A stretch of 64,000 nucleotides of DNA from Rhodohalobacter sp. 614A (GTDB lineage: Bacteria; Bacteroidota; Rhodothermia; Balneolales; Balneolaceae): contig NZ_JAKEDS010000003.1 of NCBI RefSeq assembly GCF_021462415.1, positions 1-64,000 of the forward strand, in the 5' to 3' direction. Positions 7,861 through 17,009 of the stretch are shown here, in pieces. Numbering within the stretch: position 1 is the stretch's first letter; every line of letters begins with the position of its first letter. The notes beneath the pieces were generated by a model that had not been told where the DNA came from, ran no database searches, and saw only the letters and a list, made by a program, of their open reading frames with translations. The position numbers and the translations under genes were made by a program.

Positions 7861-9531
7861 CTAATTATTTCTGATTTTTGGGATAAAGCTCTTAATAATT
7901 CCCCAAACACCTTTTGCAGGTTTGCGAACACGTTTGTTCCTGTCAACCGCTTTTTCAAGAACAGGAGGCAGATTGATAGGTTTTTTCTTTTCTTTTTCCG
8001 GCTGTTCCTGTTTCGGTTTAGCCTTTGACTCCTGCTTGTTTCCTTCGTCTTGTCTCTTTTGCTTGGATCTCGGTTCCTGCTTTTTCTCCGTTGGTTTCTG
8101 ATCAGAACCCCGTTTTTGCTGACCCTTTGATTTTTCCTGTTTTTTCTGCCGGGATTGCTGAGAACTCTTTTGCTTCGGCTCTTGTGTTTTTTTCTCCTGA
8201 GACTCCTGAGTTTGCTTTTGTTGAGTCTCTTGAGATTTATTTTTCTGATCCGAAGATTTATCATCGGATGATTCTTTGCCCGGACCTCCTAATCGTTTAG
8301 GTCTTGGAGGAAGAGTATCACGGTTTGATTCATCAGAAGACGAATCTGAGGAATCTTTCTTCTCTTGTTTTTTGGGTTTTTCAAAGTGCTTTTCCCAAGA
8401 GAAATGACCCGGATCTTTAAAAAAGCCCGGTACATTTACTTTCTTGATCGAATTATCTTTAATGTTGTCAATATCATTAAATGTTCTGCGATCTCTTTGA
8501 GTAATAAAGGTCACGGCAATGCCGGATTTATCATACCGCGCAGTCCGGCCAATCCGATGAACGTAATCATCTGTATTGTTCGGTACATCATAGTTGATAA
8601 TGATCGATACCTCTTTGATATCAATCCCACGGGCAAGAACGTCAGTTGCCACAATTATGGGTACTTGCTTATTTTTAAATGCGGCAAGAGCTTTATTTCG
8701 TTCTTCCTGCGATCGGTCTCCATGAATACTGGCTGCTTTTAGCCCTTCTTTTTTCAATAAGCGCTGCAGTTCATCCGTTCCTTTTTTAGTGGATGTAAAA
8801 ATGATGCATGAATCCCATTCAAGCTGATCAAAAATTCCTTTTACAAGGGGTATTTTTTGATGGCTTTTCAAAAAATATGCCCGCTGCTCTACTTTCTGAG
8901 ATGGTTTTGCCCTTTCCGTTTCAATCGTTTGCGGATTTTTCATTATTGAGGATGCAAGCCCCTCAATCTCTTTGGGCATAGTTGCAGAAAAAAGCAGTGT
9001 CTGGCGGTTCTGTGGCAACCACGAAATGATCTTTTTCATATCGGGCAGAAAACCCATATCCAACATTCGGTCAGCTTCATCAAGAACAAAATACTCAAGA
9101 TTGCTAAAATCGATATTTACAACTTTGTTCTGATCGATTAGCCGCCCGGGTGTGGCAACAATAATATCTACACCGGCTTTAAGGGCTTTGGCCTGCTCCG
9201 AAAAATCACTTCCGCCAATCACGGTTGCGGATGTAATACCGGCATGGTATCCAATCGCAAAAATCTGCTCGTCAATTTGTTTGGCCAGTTCGCGAGTCGG
9301 GCTTAGAATTAAAGCCTTTACCCCCTTTCTCTCACTTTGCAATACTCGTTGCATGATGGGTATTACAAAAGCCCCGGTTTTGCCCGTCCCCGTTTGGGCA
9401 AGTCCAATTACGTCTTTCCCCTCAACAATAAGCGGAATCGATTTTTCCTGAATGGGGGTTGGTTCTTCGAATCTTATATCTCTCAATCCTGCCTGTATAG
9501 ATTCGGTTAAATTAAAATCAGTAAACTTCAA
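7861..9531 (-). CDS. DEAD-box ATP-dependent RNA helicase, RhlE-like
   Basis: 556 residues. The helicase core (1 to about 370) shows a Q motif (EEPTPIQ), motif I AQTGTGKTG, Ia PTRELAKQ, II DEADRMLD, III SATMP, then HRIGRTAR (VI). It remodels RNA structure, for example during ribosome assembly or cold growth. The tail from about 375 to 540 is a low-complexity run of Lys, Gln, Glu and Ser, typical of RNA-tethering extensions in this group, and closes with a short hydrophobic/basic segment (GVWGIIKSFIPKIRNN). It is first gene of a two-gene unit with plsC. Confidence 0.93.
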   Translation of the reverse strand: MKFTDFNLTESIQAGLRDIRFEEPTPIQEKSIPLIVEGKDVIGLAQTGTGKTGAFVIPIMQRVLQSERKGVKALILSPTRELAKQIDEQIFAIGYHAGITSATVIGGSDFSEQAKALKAGVDIIVATPGRLIDQNKVVNIDFSNLEYFVLDEADRMLDMGFLPDMKKIISWLPQNRQTLLFSATMPKEIEGLASSIMKNPQTIETERAKPSQKVEQRAYFLKSHQKIPLVKGIFDQLEWDSCIIFTSTKKGTDELQRLLKKEGLKAASIHGDRSQEERNKALAAFKNKQVPIIVATDVLARGIDIKEVSIIINYDVPNNTDDYVHRIGRTARYDKSGIAVTFITQRDRRTFNDIDNIKDNSIKKVNVPGFFKDPGHFSWEKHFEKPKKQEKKDSSDSSSDESNRDTLPPRPKRLGGPGKESSDDKSSDQKNKSQETQQKQTQESQEKKTQEPKQKSSQQSRQKKQEKSKGQQKRGSDQKPTEKKQEPRSKQKRQDEGNKQESKAKPKQEQPEKEKKKPINLPPVLEKAVDRNKRVRKPAKGVWGIIKSFIPKIRNN

Positions 9532-9699
9532 ATGTGTGTATTTTCTTTATTTATGATTGGTTAAATTCTACAGCCCTGTAATATACATAAGTTACTACGA
9601 ACATTTTATCATTTATCCTTAAAAGCCTGCCCTTTTCAATAGAGTGAAAAAAGGTTACCTTTCTAACTTAATTAATTTAAAAAATTACAAAAATATTGT

Positions 9700-10434
9700 A
9701 TGAAACATCTACTTTTAACGGCAGCTGTCGTGTTTACGGCAACAATCCTTTTTTCCGGTTGCAATAGCTACGATCAAAAAGCTTCAGCCGATCTCTCCAG
9801 TAAAACCGATTCTCTAAGTTACAGCTTTGGGTACCTGCAGGGATCGAGTTTATCGAATGAAGGCATTACGGATATCGACATGCAAAACTACGTTGCAGGC
9901 TTGCAAGCCGGCCTCGATACCAGCGATACTTCTATTATAAACAATATGGCGATGCAGACACTCATCCAAACCTACTTGCAGGAAATGGAGATGAGAAGAA
10001 TCCAGCAGCAAGAGGAAGATGCTGCCGAACATATTGAACGCGGACAAGCATTTCTTGAAGAGAATGCACAAAATCCTGATGTTTTCGAAACGGAATCTGG
10101 TCTTCAGTACAGAGTTCTTGAAGAAGGTGATGGAGAAAGTCCGGTCGCAACCGATGTGGTAAGAGTTCACTACGAAGGTCGGTTACTTTCTGACGAAGTT
10201 TTTGACAGTTCATACGAACGGGGTCAACCAGCCACATTCCCGCTTAACCGGGTTATTGAAGGTTGGACCGAAGGACTTCAGCTTATGCAAGAGGGTGCAA
10301 AATATCAGTTCTTTATTCCATCTGATCTTGCTTACAGAAACAGTCCTCCACAAGGAAGCCCGATTCCTCCGGGAGCAGTTCTTATATTTGATGTTGAGTT
10401 ACTTGAAGTTAACCCGGATCCTCAACAACAGTAA
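9700..10434 (+). CDS. FKBP-type peptidyl-prolyl cis-trans isomerase, lipoprotein
   Basis: 244 residues. The signal sequence ends in a lipobox (LFSGC, Cys about 21), so the protein is lipid-anchored and faces the periplasm. Residues about 30-120 are the FKBP N-terminal dimerisation domain, ending in a charged helix rich in Gln, Glu and Arg. The catalytic FKBP domain (about 128-238) shows VRVHYEGRL, DSSYERGQPATFPLNRVIEG and YRNSPPQG...IPPGAVLIFDVELLEV. It catalyses proline isomerisation and probably chaperones exported proteins. Single gene, followed by a strong terminator. Confidence 0.93.
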   Translation: MKHLLLTAAVVFTATILFSGCNSYDQKASADLSSKTDSLSYSFGYLQGSSLSNEGITDIDMQNYVAGLQAGLDTSDTSIINNMAMQTLIQTYLQEMEMRRIQQQEEDAAEHIERGQAFLEENAQNPDVFETESGLQYRVLEEGDGESPVATDVVRVHYEGRLLSDEVFDSSYERGQPATFPLNRVIEGWTEGLQLMQEGAKYQFFIPSDLAYRNSPPQGSPIPPGAVLIFDVELLEVNPDPQQQ

Positions 10435-10457
10435 TTATTTACGCTATTCAGAAATTT

Positions 10458-10497
10458 AAAATCGCGCAGTCATTTATTTGGCTGCGCGATTTTTTTA
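10458..10497 (+). terminator. Rho-independent terminator between FKBP gene and queG
   Basis: AAAATCGCGCAG pairs with CTGCGCGATTTT (GC-rich core 10461-10469/10482-10490) and is followed by a T run. It separates two co-oriented genes, so queG must have its own promoter in the short space before 10510 or be read by readthrough. Confidence 0.93.
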
Positions 10498-10509
10498 TGT
10501 TGACATGTC

Positions 10510-11478
10510 ATGGATATACATGCCCTAACAAATAAAGTACGCCTGAAAGCCTATGAATTAGGATTCGACCAGTGCGGCTTCGCTAAAGCCGGACCGCTTG
10601 ATCCCGAGGCATTCCGGCTGGAGCAGTGGTTAAATCAAAATTTACATGGTTCCATGGGGTGGATGGAAAACTATTTTGATAAGAGGGTTGATCCAACCAG
10701 GCTTGTGCCAGGAGCAAAAAGTGTGGTTAGTGTATTGGCAAGCTATCATTTTCCTGAAAATGTGAACCATGATGAACAAACAGATCAACCTAAAATTGCC
10801 AAATACGCGCGGGGACGAGATTATCACAAAGTTTTAAAAAAACGGCTAAAAAAACTTTTCCAATACACAAAAGAATTGGTTGGTGATATAAACGGACGCT
10901 TTTTTGTAGATTCGGCTCCCGTAATGGATAAAGCATGGGCCCAAAGAGCCGGACTTGGATGGATTGGCAAGAACAGCAATCTGCTCAACAAAACACACGG
11001 TTCGTTCTTTTTGATTGGTGAAATGATTTTAGATGTGCCGTTTGTATATGATGGCCCGCAAACGGATCACTGCGGAACCTGTACGAAATGTATTGACGCC
11101 TGCCCCACCAATGCTATTCATGAGCCATATAAAATAGACGGCAATCGCTGTATCTCTTACCTGACAATTGAGCTTAAAGAACAAATGCCTGAAGAGTATG
11201 AAGAACAAATCGGAGATTGGGCGTTCGGTTGTGATATTTGTCAGGATGTTTGCCCCTGGAACCGAAAAGCAGAAGAAGGACATATCCACGATTTAAAACC
11301 ACGAGAGAGAGTTTTATCCCCTCCCGGATCATTATGGAGTGAACTAAAAGAAGATGAATTTGATGATATTTTTGAAGGAAGTGCTGTCAGGCGGGCCGGA
11401 TATGATTTATTCCGCCATAATGCAAAGCTCGCTGAATTGAATATCAAAAAGAGAACGTCTTCAAACTCCACCGAATAG
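10510..11478 (+). CDS. queG: Epoxyqueuosine reductase
   Basis: 322 residues, the usual length. It catalyses the last step of tRNA queuosine synthesis, reducing epoxyqueuosine with cobalamin and two [4Fe-4S] clusters. The N-terminal cobalamin-binding half carries GRDYHK and the catalytic-region motif FVDSAPVMDKAWAQRAGLGW. The ferredoxin-like part has CGTCTKCIDACP (cluster 1) and CDICQDVCPW (completing cluster 2). The missing C-terminal HEAT region is normal for the short form. queD and queE lie 3 kb downstream on the other strand, so the pathway is clustered but not in one operon. Confidence 0.95.
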   Translation: MDIHALTNKVRLKAYELGFDQCGFAKAGPLDPEAFRLEQWLNQNLHGSMGWMENYFDKRVDPTRLVPGAKSVVSVLASYHFPENVNHDEQTDQPKIAKYARGRDYHKVLKKRLKKLFQYTKELVGDINGRFFVDSAPVMDKAWAQRAGLGWIGKNSNLLNKTHGSFFLIGEMILDVPFVYDGPQTDHCGTCTKCIDACPTNAIHEPYKIDGNRCISYLTIELKEQMPEEYEEQIGDWAFGCDICQDVCPWNRKAEEGHIHDLKPRERVLSPPGSLWSELKEDEFDDIFEGSAVRRAGYDLFRHNAKLAELNIKKRTSSNSTE

Positions 11479-11489
11479 CTGAATAATGA

Positions 11490-12503
11490 TCACGTTGCAA
11501 AGATTAGTAATGCAAGAATCACAAGAAGTACAATCCAAATTGAGAAAGCAATCTTGTTAACTCTCTTCGCTTTTTCTGCTTTATACCACGTCCGTGGTTT
11601 TATTCCCTGGATTGTAAATGTAGCAACGGCAGCAAGATTCACGCAGATAATGTTGGTTGTTAAGAGCAAAATGGCATAATAAGCCAAGCCCCACTGTAAG
11701 TCACCAATCAGCAGTCCGGCCGTTACCAGCGGGGGCAGTAAAGCAACCGCAACCATCACACCGATTACCGCCGCAGACATACCAATTGTGTAGGCTAACA
11801 CACCAGCCGCACCGGAGGCAAGAGCGAGTGCAATATCCGATAAATGCACCTGGGTTCTGCTTTCAAGCTGATAAGCGGAAGCATCTACCGATAAAATGAA
11901 TCCAAGCACAATTGAAATCAACAATGCAATTCCGATGCCGCTAATATTCGTTTTGAGTGCCTTTCTGAATAATGAAGAATCCCCAAGAGTGGTTGAAAGT
12001 GCCAGTGCAACATTAGGCCCTAAGAGCGGAGCGATTACCATTGCACCAATAACAATGGCTGCACTATCCCGGAGCATACCCAATGCTGCCACAATCGTGG
12101 AAAATGAAACCATAGCGAGGTAAACTCCTGAAAGATTCACACCATCGGTAATATCATTGTATAGCTCCTCTCTGCTCACGCGAATTCCCTGTAGCGGTGC
12201 CTCCCACGGTTCTTCCTTTCCTTCTTGATCGGAAGGCTCATCCTCTTCCTGGGATTTTACCCTTGGCAACGTAGCCTCCACTTCCTGCATGATAAGCCTG
12301 TACCCTTTTTTCTCTCCCATCAGGTGCTCAGCTTTATCTAAAAAGGATTCAGTTTGATTAGCATCAACCAATGCTTTTAGCAGATATCCGGAGCTTTCAG
12401 AATGTTCATTCCAATAGTGCTCAACACTATCATCGTTTAAAAGATGTTCGAAATCCTCTTTGCCTTCTTTGGGAATAACAACTTCTATTTGTCGAAGTGG
12501 CAT
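11490..12503 (-). CDS. DUF389 / TIGR00341 family membrane protein
   Basis: 337 residues. A soluble N-terminal domain (1 to about 125, ferredoxin-like with an acidic linker EEDEPSDQEGKEE) precedes a bundle of about six helices. Among these are LAMVSFSTIVAALGMLRDSA and AIVIGAMVIAPLLGPNVAL, both diagnostic of DUF389. The family has no agreed function; an uptake or small-ion role has been suggested only from its architecture. It is convergent with queG, with an 11-nt gap. Confidence 0.88.
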   Translation of the reverse strand: MPLRQIEVVIPKEGKEDFEHLLNDDSVEHYWNEHSESSGYLLKALVDANQTESFLDKAEHLMGEKKGYRLIMQEVEATLPRVKSQEEDEPSDQEGKEEPWEAPLQGIRVSREELYNDITDGVNLSGVYLAMVSFSTIVAALGMLRDSAAIVIGAMVIAPLLGPNVALALSTTLGDSSLFRKALKTNISGIGIALLISIVLGFILSVDASAYQLESRTQVHLSDIALALASGAAGVLAYTIGMSAAVIGVMVAVALLPPLVTAGLLIGDLQWGLAYYAILLLTTNIICVNLAAVATFTIQGIKPRTWYKAEKAKRVNKIAFSIWIVLLVILALLIFAT

Positions 12504-12749
12504 GAATCGTAGTTATTTCAGTTTCTTAGTAAGTTAGCCGACATGTATATCGAATGAATCATAAAAAATTTCGACTACATTCGGTAACACAATCCAATTT
12601 TCAAGGAGAATTAAATATTAAAAACATCTAACTCAAAAAAACCGATCGGCTGCATATATTATAAAAGAATCGGTTGGGTTATACTTCGAACGTGTTCTTG
12701 AGGGCTGATTTTTGTTGAAGTAAATAATTTGAAGTATAATTCAAACTGA

Positions 12750-12873
12750 AAAACCCGGCTATCAACCGGGCTTTTCTACTACGTTGGCTTTTTCGGGGTA
12801 CAACAAGTAATATCTGGGTCGATATTACTTAGTTATATACAAGGACTAAAAAATTTTGTTCCCCGCCCCGAAA
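12750..12873 (-). ncRNA. Possible structured RNA with its own terminator
   Basis: The 530-nt gap between the DUF389 and SDR genes has no coding frame but carries nested pairing. AAGTAATATC/GATATTACTT (12805-12814/12821-12830) is a perfect 10-bp hairpin with a 6-nt loop. TTTCGGGG/CCCCGAAA (12791-12798/12866-12873) closes around it. CCCGG/CCGGG (12754-12758/12766-12770) forms a terminator-like hairpin that, on the minus strand, is followed by TTTTT. Together they fit a minus-strand transcript of about 120-150 nt folding into a closed stem and ending at 12750. It was not matched to a known family (6S-like architecture was considered). The remaining gap sequence is AT-rich without visible features. 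Confidence 0.35.
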
Positions 12874-13033
12874 GTTATTTTATATTAAAAAATTTTAATA
12901 TCTTAAAAAAGAGCGATTCTTATAAAAAAATAAGATTTTTTCATCTCAAGCTCTCTTTGTACATAATTGCTTTTCACCTTTTCTCACTTCGCAAAAACAC
13001 ACTTTATTACTACCTAATCGAAGTATTTTAAAT

Positions 13034-13753
13034 TTACATGGGTGGTACTTTTCCATGTTGAGGTTGAATGATGATTTCTTCAACAACACTTCTGGGTGAA
13101 AGTTCTGAGATTGCAACCAATAAATTTGCAACATCCGTCGGGTTTATTAATCGCTCGGGACTCATATCGGAAGCCTCCCAGGAAGTTGAATGTGTTTGTC
13201 CAAGATTAACTGCCGTTACTCCAATGTCTGTTATTTTTAATTCCTCTCGCAACGACCGGGTATATCCTAAAAGTGCATGCTTAGACGAGGAATAGGCACC
13301 GCTATCTGAAAGGCCTTTTAATGCTCCTACTGAACAGATATTGATAATCAGCGCGCGGTCAAGCTTTCGAAGAGACGGAAGAAAACGCTTCACGATATGA
13401 ACGGCTGCAAAAAGGTTCGTTTCCATTTGATGGCGAAATTCTTCATCAGTCGTTTCAGAAAGTGATTTGTACAGATAACTTCCGGCATTATTGATGAGAA
13501 TTCCCGGATCAGGAAAACCATCCGGAATTATTACGTTTAAAACATCTTCCATACGGGTGGCATCACAAACCAGTATTTCTACCCTTTCCGCCCCTGTTTG
13601 CTCGCATAGACGTTTGGTTTCCTCAAGATTTTTTTGATTTCGTGCAAGCAGCAATAAAGGTCTTCTTGTTGAGGCGGCAAAGGTAATAGCAATGCTTCGG
13701 CCGATTCCCTGGCTGGCCCCTGTAATAAGAACGGATGATTCTTTATAGCTCAT
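13034..13753 (-). CDS. SDR-family NAD(P)-dependent oxidoreductase
   Basis: 239 residues, a classical short-chain dehydrogenase: TGASQGIG (residues 11-18) for cofactor binding, NNAG near 90, and catalytic Ser...YSSSK (YxxxK) near 155. SLARNQKN-type residues after beta-2 hint at NADPH. The substrate is unknown; the set of motifs fits 3-ketoacyl reductases and sugar or aldehyde reductases alike. It lies 50 nt downstream of queE on the same strand and could be read from the queD promoter. Confidence 0.88.
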   Translation of the reverse strand: MSYKESSVLITGASQGIGRSIAITFAASTRRPLLLLARNQKNLEETKRLCEQTGAERVEILVCDATRMEDVLNVIIPDGFPDPGILINNAGSYLYKSLSETTDEEFRHQMETNLFAAVHIVKRFLPSLRKLDRALIINICSVGALKGLSDSGAYSSSKHALLGYTRSLREELKITDIGVTAVNLGQTHSTSWEASDMSPERLINPTDVANLLVAISELSPRSVVEEIIIQPQHGKVPPM

Positions 13754-13803
13754 TTAGAAAACGTAGTCATATAAATTGAGATCAACTGAACATTCCATCT
13801 TAT

Positions 13804-14457
13804 TTATGGAACATTCAGAAATTTATGCGTCTGGAGACTGATTCCCCATTCGGGATTATCTTTAACATAATCGACAATCAGATCTATGGACTTGGGTGTA
13901 TCCCACTCGGGCTGCAGAAGAAGTTTCGTGTGTTCAGGACATTTTTGAGCATTCACTTCAGCCCATTGAAGATCCTTGTTCGTTAGTACAACTACCTTTA
14001 ATTCATCCACATAAGGAAAAACCTCGTCAAGAGGTTTTTTGAATCTTTTGGGAGATAGAGTAATCCAATCTAAATGACCGGATAACGGAGATGAACCACT
14101 TGTCTCAATATGAACTTTAAGTCCATGATCTTTCAATCTTACCGTCAAGGGTTCCAAATTATGAAGCAGTGGTTCACCACCGGTAATCACGGCGAAAGGC
14201 GCGCCACTATCCACTGCTCGCTGTACAAGATCTCCCGTTTTTACTTTTGGATGTTTTGTCTCATCCCAGCTGTCTTTTACATCACACCACCAGCATTGCA
14301 CATCGCAACCAGCCAGGCGGATGAAATATGATGCCCGGCCCGTATGAGCTCCTTCTCCCTGAATCGTATAAAAATCTTCCATCAGTGGATACAGAACCGC
14401 ATCCAACCCGGAAGTTACTTCACCCTTTTTCTTTGTATGTTCCTTTGTGCTAAACAT
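13804..14457 (-). CDS. queE: 7-carboxy-7-deazaguanine synthase (radical SAM)
   Basis: It converts 6-carboxytetrahydropterin to 7-carboxy-7-deazaguanine in queuosine precursor synthesis. The family signature FYTIQGEGAHTGRASYFIRL is followed by the cluster-binding CDVQCWWC (CX3CX2C). VITGGEPLLH is the SAM-binding GGE motif. The start is taken as ATG 14455-14457: it overlaps the queD stop by 8 nt, whereas the in-frame TTG six codons upstream overlaps by 26 nt. About 217 residues, typical length. Forms an operon with queD. Confidence 0.93.
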   Translation of the reverse strand: MFSTKEHTKKKGEVTSGLDAVLYPLMEDFYTIQGEGAHTGRASYFIRLAGCDVQCWWCDVKDSWDETKHPKVKTGDLVQRAVDSGAPFAVITGGEPLLHNLEPLTVRLKDHGLKVHIETSGSSPLSGHLDWITLSPKRFKKPLDEVFPYVDELKVVVLTNKDLQWAEVNAQKCPEHTKLLLQPEWDTPKSIDLIVDYVKDNPEWGISLQTHKFLNVP

Positions 14458-14839
14458 CTTTGTCGGTGTATTCAACCCAGCTTGTATCTGTCTCCCAAAC
14501 GGTGACTGTTAAGTCAATTCCATCTGGAATCCGTGCTTTTGTCTCTTTATGGATATATTCTGCAATTCGTTCTGCTGTAGTAGATCCCTGTATCTCCTCA
14601 TTCAGTACAGTATGATCCAACCCTCCTTTTTCAGCCACTGAGGCGGCCCATTTCAACTCTTTAAAATCGCAAACCATATCCGCTGATTTTAGATATTTCG
14701 ACGGATTGAGTTTGTGGGATTTTGCAGCAATATACACCTTGTAGGAATGGCCGTGCATTCTTCCACACTTCCCATCGTATCCATCGATAAAATGAGCGGC
14801 ATCAAATTTAAACTCTGTATGTAATGTCCAGGTTGGCAT
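14450..14839 (-). CDS. queD: 6-carboxy-5,6,7,8-tetrahydropterin synthase
   Basis: 129 residues of the QueD/PTPS-like fold, which makes 6-carboxytetrahydropterin from dihydroneopterin triphosphate. Zinc ligands are visible as FDAAHF (His) and HGHSY (two His) with the catalytic Cys in DGKCGRMHGHSY. The later LDHTVLNE carries the conserved Asp/His of the active site. Its 3' end overlaps queE by 8 nt, indicating translational coupling. Confidence 0.94.
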   Translation of the reverse strand: MPTWTLHTEFKFDAAHFIDGYDGKCGRMHGHSYKVYIAAKSHKLNPSKYLKSADMVCDFKELKWAASVAEKGGLDHTVLNEEIQGSTTAERIAEYIHKETKARIPDGIDLTVTVWETDTSWVEYTDKDV

Positions 14840-14960
14840 TTCTAAAACTATTCAATAATTCTTCAATTAGACAGCTTAGAAAAATAAGGAATTTTAAAGA
14901 CCTGTGCAGGTTATGAATCACATCAACCCTTTGAACATCACTTCCCTGGATATTTCGAAT

Positions 14961-15575
14961 CTACTCACCAAACATATCCACATAATCTGCCATAGAGGCT
15001 TCAATTACGTCTTTGGCTTCATCACGGCCGTAAACTCTGTCTACGAAAACATCCGTCTCTTTTTTCCCCGGAATCAGTTTATAGGTACTGAAATAGTGCC
15101 GTAATCTCTCAATCAATACATCGGGAAGATCATTGATATCCTCCACGTTAGAATAATATGTATCATTATTCAGAACTGAGATAATTTTATCATCTGCCTC
15201 TCCATGATCGATCATGTGAAGCCCACCCACTACACGGGCACTTAAAATAACCTCCGCTCTGTCAATGGGGCGTTCGCTGAGAACACAGATATCCAGAGGA
15301 TCTCCATCTCCTTTTTCAGTGTGTTTGGAGAGAGAACCGATTCGGTCTCCACAATAAGTTCTGGGGATAAATCCATATAAAGACGGTGGCATGGATGAAC
15401 TACGCTGAGGCCGATCCACGCGCATGTACCCTGTCATTTTATCGACTTCATATTTTATGGCATCAAAAGATGTTACTTCTATAAAAGCATTAACGATGGA
15501 TGGGGCTGCTTCACCGATCTCCAAACCGTGCCATGGATGCGGTCGCCATCGAAAAAAAGGATTGGGAAAATTCAC
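14961..15575 (-). CDS. ppa: Inorganic pyrophosphatase, family I
   Basis: 204 residues. Soluble Mg-dependent pyrophosphatase that hydrolyses PPi to phosphate. The signature [11 protein letters not shown] (D-x-D-P-L-D) holds the metal-binding aspartates; [11 protein letters not shown] supplies the substrate-binding Tyr/Arg. The start is GTG at 15573-15575, directly before [16 protein letters not shown]. Single gene between queD and prfA, same strand. Confidence 0.93.
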   Translation of the reverse strand: MNFPNPFFRWRPHPWHGLEIGEAAPSIVNAFIEVTSFDAIKYEVDKMTGYMRVDRPQRSSSMPPSLYGFIPRTYCGDRIGSLSKHTEKGDGDPLDICVLSERPIDRAEVILSARVVGGLHMIDHGEADDKIISVLNNDTYYSNVEDINDLPDVLIERLRHYFSTYKLIPGKKETDVFVDRVYGRDEAKDVIEASMADYVDMFGE

Positions 15576-15683
15576 AAGATTATCTGTTTGTTGATTATAG
15601 TTAGAAGTTTTTGATTTAATTTTTCTGATATGAGAAGTTCGAGTTCAGCCTGTTGAAGAATCCTTTCAGTATCCAGTTGCTGC

Positions 15684-16763
15684 TTAATCCATTATTGCAT
15701 TCAGCTTCTCAAGATTCTCCTCTACCCGTAAGGCTTTAATCACTTCGCCAATATTTCCTTTCAAAATATCATCAAGATTGTAAAGAGTGAGATTTATGCG
15801 ATGATCTGTAAACCGGCCCTGCGGGAAATTGTATGTCCGGATTTTAGCACTTCGGTCACCGGTAGATACCTGGCTTTTTCGATCAGCCGCACGTTCGGAT
15901 CGAATTTTTTCCATCTCCATATCATAAAGCTTGGTTTTCAACATCAATAACGCTTTCTCTTTATTTTGATGTTGTGATCTCTCCTGCTGACACTCGACAA
16001 CCACACCGGTCGGTTCGTGAGTCAAACGAATAGCCGAATCTGTTTTGTTTACGTGCTGACCACCAGCACCACTCGCCCGGAATGTATCCACGCGCACTTC
16101 ATTCATATCAATATTGATCTCCACATCATCATTTACTTCGGGGAGAACAGCAACCGTAGCTGCAGATGTGTGTACACGTCCCTGGGATTCTGTTTCTGGA
16201 ACCCGCTGAACCCGATGCACACCACTCTCGTATTTCATCTTCCCATAAACTTCATTGCCGGAAAGTTCGAATACAATTTCCTTAAAACCACCTTTTTCAC
16301 TTTCCGCGACAGACAAAATACTCTGCGACCATTTCTGTGAATCGGCATAACGCCGGTACATATCAAACAGGTCACCGGCAAAAAGTGCGGCTTCATCACC
16401 ACCGGTACCGGCACGAATTTCAATAATACAGTTCTTGGAGTCATCGGGATCTTTTGGGATGAGCTTGTACTTAATCTCCTCCTCAAGTTCTTCAAGCCTT
16501 GTCTTCATTTCCTTGTTCTCTTCCCTGGCCATATCGGTTAGCTCAGGATCTTCATTCATCTCAATGAGTTCGCTATTCCCTTCAATTTGGTGGGAGAGTG
16601 AGCGCCATTCATCAAAATCGTCAACAAGTTCCTTTAACTGTGTGTGCTCTTTGGTGAGTTCGGCATACTCTTTTGGCCTGTCATAAATTGCCGGATCGGC
16701 CATTGCCTGGTTAATCTCTTCGTAACGTTCTTTTATCTGTTGTAACTTTCCTTCTAAATCCAT
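15684..16763 (-). CDS. prfA: Peptide chain release factor 1
   Basis: 359 residues, normal length. Recognises UAA/UAG and triggers peptide release. The GGQ motif sits in RASGAGGQHVNKTDSAIRL (about residues 228-246). The stop-recognition region has RVPETESQGRVHTSAA, where the PxT tripeptide of RF1 is P-E-T. The N-terminal coiled coil (1-110) is complete. The usual partner hemK/prmC is not adjacent. Confidence 0.96.
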   Translation of the reverse strand: MDLEGKLQQIKERYEEINQAMADPAIYDRPKEYAELTKEHTQLKELVDDFDEWRSLSHQIEGNSELIEMNEDPELTDMAREENKEMKTRLEELEEEIKYKLIPKDPDDSKNCIIEIRAGTGGDEAALFAGDLFDMYRRYADSQKWSQSILSVAESEKGGFKEIVFELSGNEVYGKMKYESGVHRVQRVPETESQGRVHTSAATVAVLPEVNDDVEINIDMNEVRVDTFRASGAGGQHVNKTDSAIRLTHEPTGVVVECQQERSQHQNKEKALLMLKTKLYDMEMEKIRSERAADRKSQVSTGDRSAKIRTYNFPQGRFTDHRINLTLYNLDDILKGNIGEVIKALRVEENLEKLNAIMD

Positions 16764-17009
16764 TTCCTGTTTGCTGCTAATTTTGCCTAAAGATAGAGAA
16801 TTTACTGATGATCTTTGGAATCGATTTTAAATCATTAAAGAACTGAATTCGGCATTACGAGCAAAGCGAACGAATCTCCCAACATAATTATCATGAGATC
16901 ACTTCACTCCGTTTGTGATGACGAGTCTATTTACATCCTCAGTCCGCCATCCCTATTTTTTGACAAGCAGAATCAATACCTTCAAACAAAAATTGAAATC
17001 AGATTATTT

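Noticed and set aside
12754-12770. Assigning the hairpin simply as the terminator of the DUF389 gene
   Set aside because: It lies upstream of the start of that minus-strand gene, so it cannot terminate it.
16893-17009. Longer start for purK
   Set aside because: The extra 39 residues do not resemble PurK N termini, and ATG 17010 directly precedes the Rossmann glycine motif.
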